A DNA stretch of 30,276 nt from Cyanobacteria bacterium OH_CBB_238. Its GTDB lineage: Bacteria; Cyanobacteriota; Vampirovibrionia; Gastranaerophilales; Gastranaerophilaceae. The translations under genes were made by a program, and so were the position numbers. A model generated the notes under the pieces. The model was not told the DNA's origin and searched no databases. It saw nothing but the letters and a program-made list of their open reading frames with translations. Below, one piece after another: positions 16,625-24,698 of this stretch (within the stretch, counting starts at the first letter, position 1; the number at the start of each line of letters is the position of its first letter). The DNA is taken from NCBI GenBank assembly GCA_023409995.1, contig JAEYQN010000067.1:1-30276 (forward strand). The letters are read 5' to 3'.

Positions 16625-17365
16625 ATGGAACGAAAAATAAAACAAATACTAGGATTTAATGTTGATTTATTCTCCTTTGCAGAGGCTCTTGAATATATAA
16701 AAAAGCAGATGAACTCATCAAAAGGTTCACATATAATAACAATAAATCCTGAAATGATAGAAATGGCTGAAAAAAATATGGAGTTTCAACCTATTCTAAA
16801 AAACGCTGACTTAATAATCCCTGATGGAATTGGAATAAAGATTGCACTAAAAATTAATGGAATCACACAAGAGCAAATTCCAGGGATAGAATTTTCGAAA
16901 GATCTTATTTCAATATGCGCAGATAGTAATTATTCAATTGCATTAATTGGGTCAAAACCAGAGGTAGTAAAGTTGGCTTCTCAAAACCTAAAGAATGAAT
17001 ATCCATCTCTGAATATTTCTTATGTTAAAGACGGGTTCTTTTCGATTGAAGATGAAGATAAAATTATAGCTGAATTGCAAGAAAAAAATCCCAAATTAGT
17101 GTTAGTTGCACTGGGTGCACCTAAGCAAGAGCTATTTATAAACAGGCACAAAAAATCTTTACCAGAGACAATATTTATTGGAGTTGGCGGAAGTTTTGAT
17201 GTATGGTCAGGAACAATAAAAAGAGCACCGATTGTTTTTAGAAAAGTTGGATGCGAATGGCTATACAGAGTATTAAAACAACCATCAAGATTCAAGCGAA
17301 TTTTTCCTACACTACCTTTATTCTTATTGAAAGTATTAAAGGAAAAGCTGCTTAAAAACAAATAA
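16625..17365 (+). CDS. WecG/TagA/CpsF-family glycosyltransferase (GT26)
   Basis: Transfers a sugar (ManNAc or ManNAcA in known members) from UDP to an undecaprenyl-diphosphate-linked sugar during cell-surface polymer synthesis, at the inner membrane. The 246 residues are the usual length. Family motifs are ITINPEMIEMAEKN, ADLIIPDGIGIKIA, EQIPGIEF, VALGAPKQELFI, GVGGSFDVWSGTIKRAP and the C-terminal CEWLYRVLKQPSRFKRI. The DGIG aspartate corresponds to the proposed catalytic base region in TagA. It is the first gene of a close run: the transketolase N-half starts 8 bases after its stop. No other polymer-synthesis genes are beside it, so the acceptor is not defined. Confidence 0.92.
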   Translation: MERKIKQILGFNVDLFSFAEALEYIKKQMNSSKGSHIITINPEMIEMAEKNMEFQPILKNADLIIPDGIGIKIALKINGITQEQIPGIEFSKDLISICADSNYSIALIGSKPEVVKLASQNLKNEYPSLNISYVKDGFFSIEDEDKIIAELQEKNPKLVLVALGAPKQELFINRHKKSLPETIFIGVGGSFDVWSGTIKRAPIVFRKVGCEWLYRVLKQPSRFKRIFPTLPLFLLKVLKEKLLKNK

Positions 17366-17373
17366 GGGGATAT

Positions 17374-18210
17374 ATGAAAAACACACTAACAACAGAAGAA
17401 TTAAATGAATTAAACTTAATTACTAAAAAGTTAAGAAGACAAATACTTGAAATGATTCATAATTGTCAATCAGGACATCCGGGAGGAAGCCTGTCAGCAA
17501 TTGATATATTAACGGTATTATATACAAAGTGCTTAAATCATTACCCCGAAAATGACTTGAATCCGAACTATAATAATAGAGACAGATTTATCCTATCAAA
17601 AGGACATGCTTCAGCTGCACTATATGCAATATTAGCACACTGCGGATATTTTCCAGAAGCTGAATTAATGACATTTAGAAAAATCGGTTCAAAACTTCAG
17701 GGGCACCCATCATCAAAATTGTTGAATGGCGTGGAAGTGTCTACTGGTTCTTTAGGTCAAGGATTGTCTATGGGTTGTGGAATTGCTCTTGGATTAAGGT
17801 TGGATAATATAGACAGCAAAATTGTTGTTTATCTGGGCGATGGAGAATTACAAGAAGGTAGTGTTTGGGAAGCTGCAATGAATGCATCTCACCAAAAATT
17901 AAAAAACGTTATTGCTATAGTTGACCGCAACAAATTACAAATTGATGGCTGCACAGAGAATATAAAATCAATAGGATGTGTAGCATCCAAGTTTAAATCT
18001 TTTGGTTGGGACACAATTGAAATAAATGGCCATGACTTCCAAGAAATATATGCAGCAATTGAATCATCGAAAAATGCAACAAAGCCAACGGTAATAATAG
18101 CAAATACAATAAAAGGCAAAGGTATTTCCTTTATGGAAAACAATGCCGGTTGGCATGGAAAAGCTCCTAACAACGAGCAACTACAAGACGCATTAAAAGA
18201 ACTAGTTTAG
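17374..18210 (+). CDS. Transketolase, N-terminal subunit
   Basis: The ThDP-pyrophosphate-binding half of a split transketolase (pentose phosphate pathway), 278 residues. Visible are HNCQSGHPGGSLSAIDIL, LSKGHASAALYA, TGSLGQGLSMGCGIALG and the ThDP motif GDGELQEGSVWEAA...DRN (G-D-G then N about 28 residues on). A good ribosome site (AAGGGG, 4 bases of spacing) precedes the ATG. The C-terminal half follows 14 bases later on the same strand. The two must assemble into the active alpha2-beta2 enzyme. Confidence 0.96.
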   Translation: MKNTLTTEELNELNLITKKLRRQILEMIHNCQSGHPGGSLSAIDILTVLYTKCLNHYPENDLNPNYNNRDRFILSKGHASAALYAILAHCGYFPEAELMTFRKIGSKLQGHPSSKLLNGVEVSTGSLGQGLSMGCGIALGLRLDNIDSKIVVYLGDGELQEGSVWEAAMNASHQKLKNVIAIVDRNKLQIDGCTENIKSIGCVASKFKSFGWDTIEINGHDFQEIYAAIESSKNATKPTVIIANTIKGKGISFMENNAGWHGKAPNNEQLQDALKELV

Positions 18211-18224
18211 GAATTAATTTACTT

Positions 18225-19166
18225 ATGACAAACACAAAAACATTAAAATCTGTAAGAGCCGTATATGGACAAACATTATTAGAACTAGGAAAAACAAATA
18301 GAAATATAGTAGTCTTAGATGCTGATTTGTCCTGCTCAACACAAACTCAAACATTTGCCAAAGAATTCCCCGAAAGGTTTTTTAATATTGGGATAGCAGA
18401 GCAAGATGCAATGACAACAGCAGCTGGACTTTCAACTGTAGGAAAAATTCCCTTTGTTTCGACATTTGCCATTTTTGCTTCTGGAAGAGCTTGGGAACAA
18501 ATTAGAAATGCCATATGCTATCCTCGCTTTAACGTAAAAGTAGTGGCAACGCATGGTGGTATTACAGTAGGTGAAGATGGAGCTAGCCACCAAGCGCTAG
18601 AGGACATCGCGTTAATGAGAGCTATTCCTAATATGATGGTGATTGTACCGGCAGATGCAATTCAAACAAAACAAGTTATTGAATTTGCAGCAACATACAC
18701 TGGCCCAATGTATATAAGAATTTCACGAGCAAGTTTGCCTGATGTTTACAGCGATGATTACACATTTAATCCGTTTAAAGCCATTGTTGTAAAAGAAGGA
18801 ACTGATGTTTCGCTGTTTACAAATGGTGAAACTTTGATCGAAACGATCGAATGTGCTAAAATATTAGAGTCAAAAGGCATATCAGTAGAGATAATTGATA
18901 TTCCTGTTGTAAAACCACTCGATAGTGAAACATTAGTAAAATCAGCATCAAAAACAAAAAAAGTCGTAACTATCGAAAATCACTCAATAATTGGAGGGCT
19001 AGGGGGAGCAGTATGTGAAGTACTAAGCGAAACAGCCCCAACTAAAACCTTAAGAATCGGCTTAAATGATCAATTTGGACAAAGTGGAGATGCGAGAGAA
19101 TTACTTGAGTATTACGGATTAACAGCAGAAAAACTAGCAGAGAAAATAATAGGATTTGTAAAATAG
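18225..19166 (+). CDS. Transketolase, C-terminal subunit
   Basis: The pyrimidine-binding half plus C-terminal domain of the split transketolase, 313 residues. It has VVLDADLSCSTQTQ, the catalytic glutamate motif FFNIGIAEQDAMTTAAGL, PFVSTFAIFASGRAWEQIR, the substrate loop THGGITVGEDGASHQALED and the C-terminal-domain element VTIENHSIIGGLGGAV. The same fold is shared with DXS and E1 enzymes, but pairing with an N-half containing the TK-type GHPGG settles it. Ribosome site is weak (AGGA, about 12 bases off). It ends 1 base before ftsE. Confidence 0.95.
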   Translation: MTNTKTLKSVRAVYGQTLLELGKTNRNIVVLDADLSCSTQTQTFAKEFPERFFNIGIAEQDAMTTAAGLSTVGKIPFVSTFAIFASGRAWEQIRNAICYPRFNVKVVATHGGITVGEDGASHQALEDIALMRAIPNMMVIVPADAIQTKQVIEFAATYTGPMYIRISRASLPDVYSDDYTFNPFKAIVVKEGTDVSLFTNGETLIETIECAKILESKGISVEIIDIPVVKPLDSETLVKSASKTKKVVTIENHSIIGGLGGAVCEVLSETAPTKTLRIGLNDQFGQSGDARELLEYYGLTAEKLAEKIIGFVK

Positions 19167-19167
19167 T

Positions 19168-19842
19168 ATGATTCAACTTAGAGGTGTAACTAAAAGATAT
19201 AAGACAAATTATGCTCTAAAAAATGTTAATTTAGACATAATGTCCGGGGAGTTTGTTTTTCTGACAGGCTCTAGTGGGGCAGGGAAATCAACTCTAATGA
19301 AACTATTATATAGGGAAGAAGTTCCTACAAGTGGAACTGTTATGGTTGGTGGAATAAATATTGCCAACTTAGCAAATGATAAGATTCCTAATCTTAGAAG
19401 ATGTATGGGAATTGTATTTCAAGACTATAAACTTTTACAAAACCAAAGTGTATATGACAATATTGCTTATGTTATTAGAACTCTGGGAATGAGCTCTAGA
19501 GAGATAGAAGCAAGAGTTACCGGAGCATTAAAGGTCGTAGGACTGATTGAAAAAATGAAAGCTAAACCTTCAGAACTTTCCGGTGGAGAACAACAAAGAG
19601 TCAGTATCGCCAGAGCAATTGTAAATGGACCTCCGCTTCTAATTGCAGATGAACCAACTGGTAATTTAGACCCAAAAAATTCAATGGAAATTATGCAGAT
19701 TTTGGACCAAATAAACCAAAAAGGCATAACTATACTTATTGCAACACACGATCATGCGATGGTTGATTATTTTAGAAAAAGAGTTATTACAATGGATCAA
19801 GGTCAGATCGTGAGAGATATTCAAGCAGGTACTTATGAGTAA
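19168..19842 (+). CDS. ftsE: Cell division ABC transporter ATPase FtsE
   Basis: ATPase partner of FtsX, which controls periplasmic cell-wall hydrolases at the septum. The 224 residues are the normal length. Walker A is GSSGAGKS (34-41), the signature is LSGGEQ (137-142), Walker B is LLIADEP with D161-E162, and the H-loop is H194 in ATHDH. Identity as FtsE rather than LolD or MacB rests on the following ftsX and on RRCMGIVFQDYKLL. It begins 1 base after the transketolase stop and overlaps ftsX by 8 bases. Confidence 0.96.
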   Translation: MIQLRGVTKRYKTNYALKNVNLDIMSGEFVFLTGSSGAGKSTLMKLLYREEVPTSGTVMVGGINIANLANDKIPNLRRCMGIVFQDYKLLQNQSVYDNIAYVIRTLGMSSREIEARVTGALKVVGLIEKMKAKPSELSGGEQQRVSIARAIVNGPPLLIADEPTGNLDPKNSMEIMQILDQINQKGITILIATHDHAMVDYFRKRVITMDQGQIVRDIQAGTYE

Positions 19843-20746
19843 CGAAAATAAAGCAAAAATAAAGAAAAAAGTAAAAGCACATATTCCAAAGGATTGGCTT
19901 GGAGAATTAAGAATCCTCTATAGAATGGGGATGGAAACAATCAACGGTATTTGTCGAACAGGTTGGATTAATATAGCAATAATAACAACAATGGCAGCTA
20001 TTTTAACTATTTTTGGTGCTTTATTTAGAACGACTCTTTCGCTCTCTACTTTTGTACAAGAATTAGGAAATGCCCTTGAAATATCGGTTTATTTGAAACC
20101 AACATCAAGCGCTTCCCACATAACAAGCCGGATAAAAGAATTAAATCATGTTACGAGAGTAAAACTTATAACAAAAGAACGAGCCTGGAACGACATGAAG
20201 AAAGAAATAGATGTTTCTGACATAGATAACCCATTACCCGATACTCTTCATGTTCGAGTTGATAATCCTAAGAACATAACTGATGTGTATGAAAGAATAA
20301 AACTTATTCCTGGAGTAGAAGACTTAAGTTACGCTAACGATATCGCAAAAAAAATGGAAATGTTCAACAATATAGTACATACAATGACTGTAATTGTAGT
20401 AATTGTAGTTGCTATTTTGACAATTGCCATTATAAATAATACAATTCAACTAGTTATTCAATCTCGTAAAGATGAGATCGAAATAATGAGATTAATGGGA
20501 GTAAGTAATTGGTACATAAAAATACCGCTTATATTACAAGGTGCTATCTACGGGTTTTTAGGATCAATATTATCTTTATTTCCGTTAAATGCAGTTCAAG
20601 ACGGCCTGCTGAAAGTTCATAATTTCTTTTCAGTTCCATCACCCGTTTTGGCAAATAACATAGTAATAATAACCTTATTTATTATTGCAATAGGTTTCGG
20701 CGCAGGTGGAAGTATGCTCTCCATCAAAAAACACTTACAGGTGTAA
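19835..20746 (+). CDS. ftsX: Cell division protein FtsX
   Basis: Membrane partner of FtsE; its extracytoplasmic loop is known to bind hydrolase activators such as EnvC or the hydrolases themselves. The 303-residue protein has a basic N-terminus, TM1 (about 46-68), an extracytoplasmic domain with LEISVYLKP and WNDMKKEIDVSDIDNPLPDTL (a standard FtsX loop pattern), then three more helices (about 186-208, 230-252, 272-294). The cytoplasmic turn RKDEIEIMRLMGVSNWYI is the FtsX/MacB family signature. It overlaps ftsE by 8 bases. Confidence 0.95.
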   Translation: MSNENKAKIKKKVKAHIPKDWLGELRILYRMGMETINGICRTGWINIAIITTMAAILTIFGALFRTTLSLSTFVQELGNALEISVYLKPTSSASHITSRIKELNHVTRVKLITKERAWNDMKKEIDVSDIDNPLPDTLHVRVDNPKNITDVYERIKLIPGVEDLSYANDIAKKMEMFNNIVHTMTVIVVIVVAILTIAIINNTIQLVIQSRKDEIEIMRLMGVSNWYIKIPLILQGAIYGFLGSILSLFPLNAVQDGLLKVHNFFSVPSPVLANNIVIITLFIIAIGFGAGGSMLSIKKHLQV

Positions 20747-20775
20747 TAGATAAACAATCAACAAGACGGGTTCAT

Positions 20776-21573
20776 ATGAGTCTAGATGAATTTATCATCG
20801 ATCCAAAGCAAATTCCTGCAATGCCTCAGGTCATTGTGAAAGCTTTGAGTATCATAAAATCAGAAGAGTCAGGAATTATGGAACTAGCTAACATAGTTTC
20901 ATATGATCAAGCTTTGTGTACTCAAATTTTAAAGCTTGTTAATTCTGCATATTACGGATTTCCTCAACAAATTTCATCAATGGTCAAAGCCATTGGACTT
21001 ATTGGTATGAACCAAACTAAAAATATCGTCATGTCAGTGGCAATGAAATCAGTTTTAACAACATCTACGGGCAAATCTTTGTGGAAACATTCTATTATTA
21101 CAGCGGTTGCCTGCGAATATCTAGCCAAAAAATATAAGCTTATGAATCCAGATGAAGCTTTTATTTTAGGTTTTTTGCATGACATAGGAAAAATATTGCT
21201 AGACAGAAAAAATCCAGTCTTTAATAAAAAAGCGGCTGATTTAGCAGACAGAGGACTAGACATAGTAGAAGCTGAAGAAATATTTTTCAAAACAAATCAT
21301 GCTGACTTAGGTTTTTATATGGCTTCAAAATGGAAATTATCGATAATTGTAGCCAATGCTATAAAATATCATCACGATCCCTTAAAATCTTCAATGCTAA
21401 ATGTAGCAGCATTGGTTTATTTTGCAGACAGGTTAGCAAAACCTGGCTTGAAAAAACCATACTTTAATCCTGAAATTGAGAACAAAACTAATATAAAAAT
21501 TGAAGATCCTATAGCGATTAAACAAATAATAGAAGAGAAAAGTAGTGTTCTTATCTCTGAGTTAATACCATAA
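20776..21573 (+). CDS. HDOD-domain signalling protein
   Basis: A 265-residue, single-domain HDOD protein, related to HD-type phosphohydrolases and usually a signalling scaffold or regulator in motility, chemotaxis or c-di-GMP circuits. Family motifs are IPAMPQVIVKALSII, the helix LKLVNSAYYGFPQQISSMV, AIGLIGMNQTKNIVMS, FLHDIGKILLD (HD pair kept) and ANAIKYHHDP. Whether it has any hydrolase activity cannot be read, since most HDOD domains lack a full metal site. It starts 30 bases after ftsX and is the last protein gene before the tRNA. Confidence 0.9.
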   Translation: MSLDEFIIDPKQIPAMPQVIVKALSIIKSEESGIMELANIVSYDQALCTQILKLVNSAYYGFPQQISSMVKAIGLIGMNQTKNIVMSVAMKSVLTTSTGKSLWKHSIITAVACEYLAKKYKLMNPDEAFILGFLHDIGKILLDRKNPVFNKKAADLADRGLDIVEAEEIFFKTNHADLGFYMASKWKLSIIVANAIKYHHDPLKSSMLNVAALVYFADRLAKPGLKKPYFNPEIENKTNIKIEDPIAIKQIIEEKSSVLISELIP

Positions 21574-21578
21574 AGGCT

Positions 21579-21607
21579 TTTACAAAAAAAATTGTTTATG
21601 GTAAACT
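21579..21607 (+). promoter_or_regulatory. Putative promoter of tRNA-Ser
   Basis: TTTACA (21579-21584) is followed after 17 bases by TAAACT (21602-21607), which carries the extended -10 TG one base upstream. The predicted start, about 21614, leaves a 5' leader of about 23 bases before the mature tRNA, a normal arrangement. Confidence 0.5.
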
Positions 21608-21636
21608 AAGCAAGTACTTTGAATTAATAGTTTTGT

Positions 21637-21727
21637 GGAAAAGTGGCCGAGTGGCTGAAGGCGGCACCCTGCTAAGGTGTTATGTGGGTTTCCTGCATCG
21701 AGGGTTCGAATCCCTCCTTTTCCGCCA
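21637..21727 (+). tRNA. tRNA-Ser (anticodon GCU)
   Basis: A full class II tRNA. The acceptor stem GGAAAAG (21637-21643) pairs with CTTTTCC (21717-21723), followed by discriminator G and an encoded CCA (21725-21727). The D-arm has the TGGCCGAGTGGCTGAAGGC pattern, the anticodon loop CUGCUAA places GCU at 21671-21673, a long variable arm follows, and the T-arm has GGGTTCGAATCCC. The long variable arm and GCU identify serine (AGC/AGU codons). Confidence 0.97.
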
Positions 21728-21743
21728 TTTAATTTTTAAGGTT

Positions 21744-21761
21744 GGACATTTGTCCGTTTTT
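21744..21761 (+). terminator. Possible terminator after tRNA-Ser
   Basis: A short hairpin GGAC-ATTT-GTCC (21744-21755) is followed by G and five T. It lies 16 bases past the tRNA CCA. The stem is only 4 pairs, so this is a weak call. Confidence 0.4.
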
Positions 21762-21772
21762 CATGAAAAGAA

Positions 21773-21797
21773 TCCCGATTAACACAATCTTTCGGGA
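21773..21797 (-). terminator. Possible weak terminator of the decayed small gene
   Basis: TCCCGA (21773-21778) and TCGGGA (21792-21797) form a 6-pair stem around 13 bases. On the minus strand it is followed by a T-rich run (TTCTTTTC), downstream of the frameshifted small gene at 21883-22178. Confidence 0.3.
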
Positions 21798-21882
21798 GTT
21801 GAAATTAACAGAGCATTAGATTTCATAATTGCTCTAAATTGCAAAATTTTTATATCACTTTTTTGTATTAAAAAGGAGAATT

Positions 21883-22178
21883 CTACACTATTGAATCAAA
21901 TCCTACGTCTTTTATTTTAGGGGTATTTTCAGATATTTTTTTTATCATTTCCTTAAAGTCTTCTGGCAAAGACACCGAATCTCCAGGTTTTATCATGAAG
22001 TCTTGCTGTTTCTTGCAAGAAGTACATTTTATTGAGTGAGTATCAATAATTGAAGAAAGTTTCTTTGGTTTAATTGATATATTGTTCGCCTTTTTAAGAT
22101 TAAAATAATACTAGAACTTATAAAAATAAAAGCAAATAGATAATTTACTAATTCTGACTGAATATTAAAGTTTCGTAT
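21883..22178 (-). pseudogene. Frameshifted small membrane protein with CxxC motif
   Basis: Two minus-strand frames join at a five-A tract (T5 at 22091-22095). Frame one, from 22178, encodes RNFNIQSELVNY and a transmembrane helix (LFAFIFISSSIILIL) ending in K. Frame two, to the TAG at 21883, encodes 65 uninterrupted codons including IKCTSCKKQQDF and KPGDSVSLPEDFKEMIKKI. Adding one A would give one 98-residue protein: N-terminal membrane anchor, linker, CxxC, acidic-basic tail. A strong ribosome site (GGGGAGG) sits 5 bases before an ATA codon at 22178-22176; there is no ATG, GTG or TTG in a suitable place. It is therefore a pseudogene (lost start and one-base deletion), a real gene with an AUA start and a frameshift, or an assembly error. 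No family is recognised. ATG at 21996 could make only the last 37 residues. Confidence 0.5.
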
Positions 22179-22195
22179 TACACCCTCCCCGTATA

Positions 22196-22228
22196 AAAGT
22201 CCATCATTCAGAGAGTGGTGGGCTTTTT
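22196..22228. terminator. Bidirectional terminator-like hairpin
   Basis: A 12-pair stem with three G-U pairs (22196-22207 against 22215-22226) and a 7-base loop is followed by five T on the plus strand and by TTTT on the minus strand. On the minus strand it lies between the Fic-like remnant and the ribosome site of the frameshifted small gene. Confidence 0.6.
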
Positions 22229-22328
22229 AATTAGAATTTTAGGCGCTGTTACAAGCCTTTATGCCTATATTGTTGTAAAGAGAGACTAATCTTAAAGACT
22301 TTTTGATGCAAATTATAGGCTATTTTCT

Positions 22329-22503
22329 TTACAAAATTAGCTTATAATTAATGGTTCTTCCGCCACCAACTCGTTTTAAGATTTTTTTCCCTACCAAATC
22401 AGTAATGAATATTTTCGCTTTATTTTATAGCCTCTAATAAGGCCTCCAAAAATAAAACTATCCAATTAGTTAAGACTGATATAACTCTTTGGATGCATAG
22501 AGC
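22329..22503 (-). pseudogene. Remnant resembling a Fic-family protein (C-terminal part)
   Basis: Two minus-strand pieces in different frames overlap near 22420. The first (22503-22420) reads VLTNWIVLFLEALLEAIK then a stop, like the W-x-x-F-F-L-E-x-L-L element after the Fic core. The second (22424-22329) reads KIFITDLVGKKILKRVGGG, then RTINYKLIL and a stop, like the winged-helix C-terminus of many Fic proteins (GILK-x-x-G-x-G-R-S-x-x-Y). In intact proteins these are far apart, so an internal deletion plus frameshift is implied. The Fic catalytic HPFxxGNGR motif is absent. An ATP-binding regulator of the AlbA/HATPase type has a similar C-terminus and is the main alternative. Confidence 0.4.
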
Positions 22504-22537
22504 AAAAAAAAGCCGGCAACTTTAGATGCCGGCTTTT
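22501..22537 (-). terminator. Strong Rho-independent terminator of the chemotaxis operon
   Basis: Arms 22508-22518 and 22527-22537 form a perfect 11-pair stem (core AGCCGGCA/TGCCGGCT) with an 8-base loop. On the minus strand it ends in eight consecutive T. It lies 9 bases past the MCP stop codon. Confidence 0.92.
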
Positions 22538-22545
22538 GAGATGAC

Positions 22546-24117
22546 CTAAAATCCACCTAAAGGGATTACACTTTCAGGGTTTCTCTGTGATAGAGCCTGG
22601 GAGGTATTATTATTTGGAATTAAATGTTTTTGATAACTATGCCTCGGCTGAACACTTAGTAATTTGCTGCTATTATTAGCTGCGTTTGCACCTTCAACCA
22701 ATCTGATCAAAGATTTAACGATATCATTAACACTAACGGCTTGGCTTGCCAGTTCTCTAGAAGCTGCAGCGCTTTCTTCTGCTGTTGCTGAGTTTGTTTG
22801 CATTACCTGTTCCATTTGCTGAATAGCCTTGTTTATTTCGGTTACACCTCTTGATTGTTCCTCGGTGGCTGAGGATATTTCTTCAAGTAGTTCGCTTACT
22901 TTTCTTGCTTCCCCATCAATTTGTGACAATGCTTCGTTAACTTTTTTTGCTATATCCGCACTTTGCTCTGATAATGAAATATTATTTTCAATTATTGCTG
23001 TTGTATCTTTTGCGGCTTGTGCACTTCTTTGTGCTAGATTTCTAACTTCCTCAGCAACTACGGCAAATCCCTTTCCGGCATCACCCGCTCTTGCTGCTTC
23101 TACAGCCGCATTTAATGATAATAGATTTGTTTGAAAAGCTATTTCATCTATTACTTTAATAATTTTAGCTATTTCATTGCTTGATTGTTTTAAATCCGTC
23201 ATTGAATTCATCATGGTATGCATTTCTGTATTACTTTTCCTAGCATACTCGGTTGCGCTTTTAGCCATTATTGAAGCTTGCCTTGTATTTTCATTATTCT
23301 GCTGAACCATTGAAGAGGTCTCTTCCAGAGTAGAAGATGTTTCTTGAATTGATGCAGCCTGTTCCGTTGTACCTTCTGCCAAAGCTTGGCTTGCTGCTTC
23401 GACTTGCGCAGATGCGGCAGAAACTTCAGAGCTTCCTGTAGTTAATTCCCCAATAGCATATTGTATAGGTCTAGTTATTGCATTTGCAATAATTATTCCC
23501 AAACTAACCATCAAACTTAAAGAGGCAAGACCTATTATTGTTAATAAAATATTTGCTGTTTCTGTAGCTTTTTTATTATCTTCATATATTTTTTTTGAAG
23601 ATTCTTTTTGCATTTTTATTAACTCAAGTAATGTAGTTCTATATTCTTCGACTACAGTATAACCAGACCTATATGCAGCATACGCAGCAGTATTATTATT
23701 TTGATTTGCCAGATACATTGATTTATCAAAAATAGCACTAAATCTAGTCCTAATTTCCTTAAAGTCACTCAATTTATCTTTTTGTTCCTGTGTAGGATTA
23801 GTTTGTAAAAACTTTTCTATTAATTCAGTATTTTCTGTTCTTAGAGATTTTGTGCTTTCATTTAATGCAACATTTTCACTTTGAGTTGTATTTTGCATTA
23901 AATTTAATATATTAGCAATCATTCTATTTAGATTTCCACGCATATCCCCGAGAACTTCTATAGCTACAAGATTCTCAGAATACATAGATTCTAAACTTTT
24001 TGATGCTTTTGCATTAAAGGAATATCCGATAATACTCGTCAATAAAATAAAAAATGATGCTATTGCAACTAACAAATACAACTTATGTGCAATTTTTAAT
24101 TCTTTAAACCAATCCAT
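22546..24117 (-). CDS. Methyl-accepting chemotaxis protein
   Basis: Membrane chemoreceptor that controls a CheA kinase through CheW. The 523-residue protein has TM1 (about 12-33), an extracytoplasmic four-helix-bundle-like sensor (about 34-187), TM2 (about 188-213), a short, poorly conserved HAMP segment opening with TRPIQYA, and a long cytoplasmic coiled coil. The hairpin tip is canonical: [20 protein letters not shown] (323-342), then [20 protein letters not shown]. Heptads with E/Q pairs ([12 protein letters not shown]) are likely methylation sites. The C-terminal tail has no NWETF-type tether. A ribosome site (GAGG, 5 bases off) precedes the ATG. It is the last gene of the operon behind two cheW-type genes; the ligand is unknown. 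Confidence 0.96.
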   Translation of the reverse strand: MDWFKELKIAHKLYLLVAIASFFILLTSIIGYSFNAKASKSLESMYSENLVAIEVLGDMRGNLNRMIANILNLMQNTTQSENVALNESTKSLRTENTELIEKFLQTNPTQEQKDKLSDFKEIRTRFSAIFDKSMYLANQNNNTAAYAAYRSGYTVVEEYRTTLLELIKMQKESSKKIYEDNKKATETANILLTIIGLASLSLMVSLGIIIANAITRPIQYAIGELTTGSSEVSAASAQVEAASQALAEGTTEQAASIQETSSTLEETSSMVQQNNENTRQASIMAKSATEYARKSNTEMHTMMNSMTDLKQSSNEIAKIIKVIDEIAFQTNLLSLNAAVEAARAGDAGKGFAVVAEEVRNLAQRSAQAAKDTTAIIENNISLSEQSADIAKKVNEALSQIDGEARKVSELLEEISSATEEQSRGVTEINKAIQQMEQVMQTNSATAEESAAASRELASQAVSVNDIVKSLIRLVEGANAANNSSKLLSVQPRHSYQKHLIPNNNTSQALSQRNPESVIPLGGF

Positions 24118-24179
24118 AAATACCTCTTCTTTCTTCTATCTTCACTCTAAATTGAATATCAATCTTCCACTCATTTTAA

Positions 24180-24698
24180 TTAAAACATTTCTCCTGACTC
24201 TGCAAGATTATTATCAAAACACACTTCAGCCTCATCTTTAGACAAGATTCTATCAATATCCAATAACATTACAATTTTGTCTTTAACCTTACCAATTCCT
24301 TTTAAGAAATTATTGTCTAACTTTTCTCCATAGCTTGGAGCTTGTTCGATATCTAAATAATTAATTTCAAATACTTCAGAAACGCAATCAACAACAAAGC
24401 CTACCAGTTTTTCATTGCACTCACTGTTTATCTTTACAATGATTACGCATGTCTCTTTTCCATATTCAGCTTCCTCCATATTTAAAGCAAGTCTTAAATC
24501 TATTATTGGAAGAATTTGTCCTCGTAAATTCATAATACCCTTCATATAATTTGGGGTTTTAGGTATTGGGGTTATCTCTGGTAGTTGGATGACCTCATTC
24601 ACTTTTAAAATAGGAAAAGCATAATTTTTTTCATTAAGGAAAAATGCCAAAAACTTATGATTAACCTTATTTTCTTCTTGAACCATTTTAAAATCCAT
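24180..24698 (-). CDS. cheW: Chemotaxis coupling protein CheW
   Basis: Single-domain CheW, 172 residues, which links receptors to CheA in the signalling array. Motifs are FLAFFLNEKNYAFPILKVNE, VIQLPEITPIPKTPNYMKGI, MNLRGQILPIIDLRLAL and the second subdomain VGFVVDCVSEVFEI and FLKGIGKVKDKIVMLLDID. Its ATG lies inside the last codons of the preceding CheW-like gene (11-base overlap), and AGGAGG is 11 bases upstream, so it is translated by coupling. The MCP gene follows 62 bases later. Confidence 0.96.
   Translation of the reverse strand: MDFKMVQEENKVNHKFLAFFLNEKNYAFPILKVNEVIQLPEITPIPKTPNYMKGIMNLRGQILPIIDLRLALNMEEAEYGKETCVIIVKINSECNEKLVGFVVDCVSEVFEINYLDIEQAPSYGEKLDNNFLKGIGKVKDKIVMLLDIDRILSKDEAEVCFDNNLAESGEMF

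Noticed and set aside
22083..22099. Programmed -1 frameshift at the A5 tract of the small gene
   Set aside because: The codons in frame are TTA AAA AGG, which do not form the X-XXY-YYZ slippery heptamer; a one-base deletion or sequencing error is simpler.
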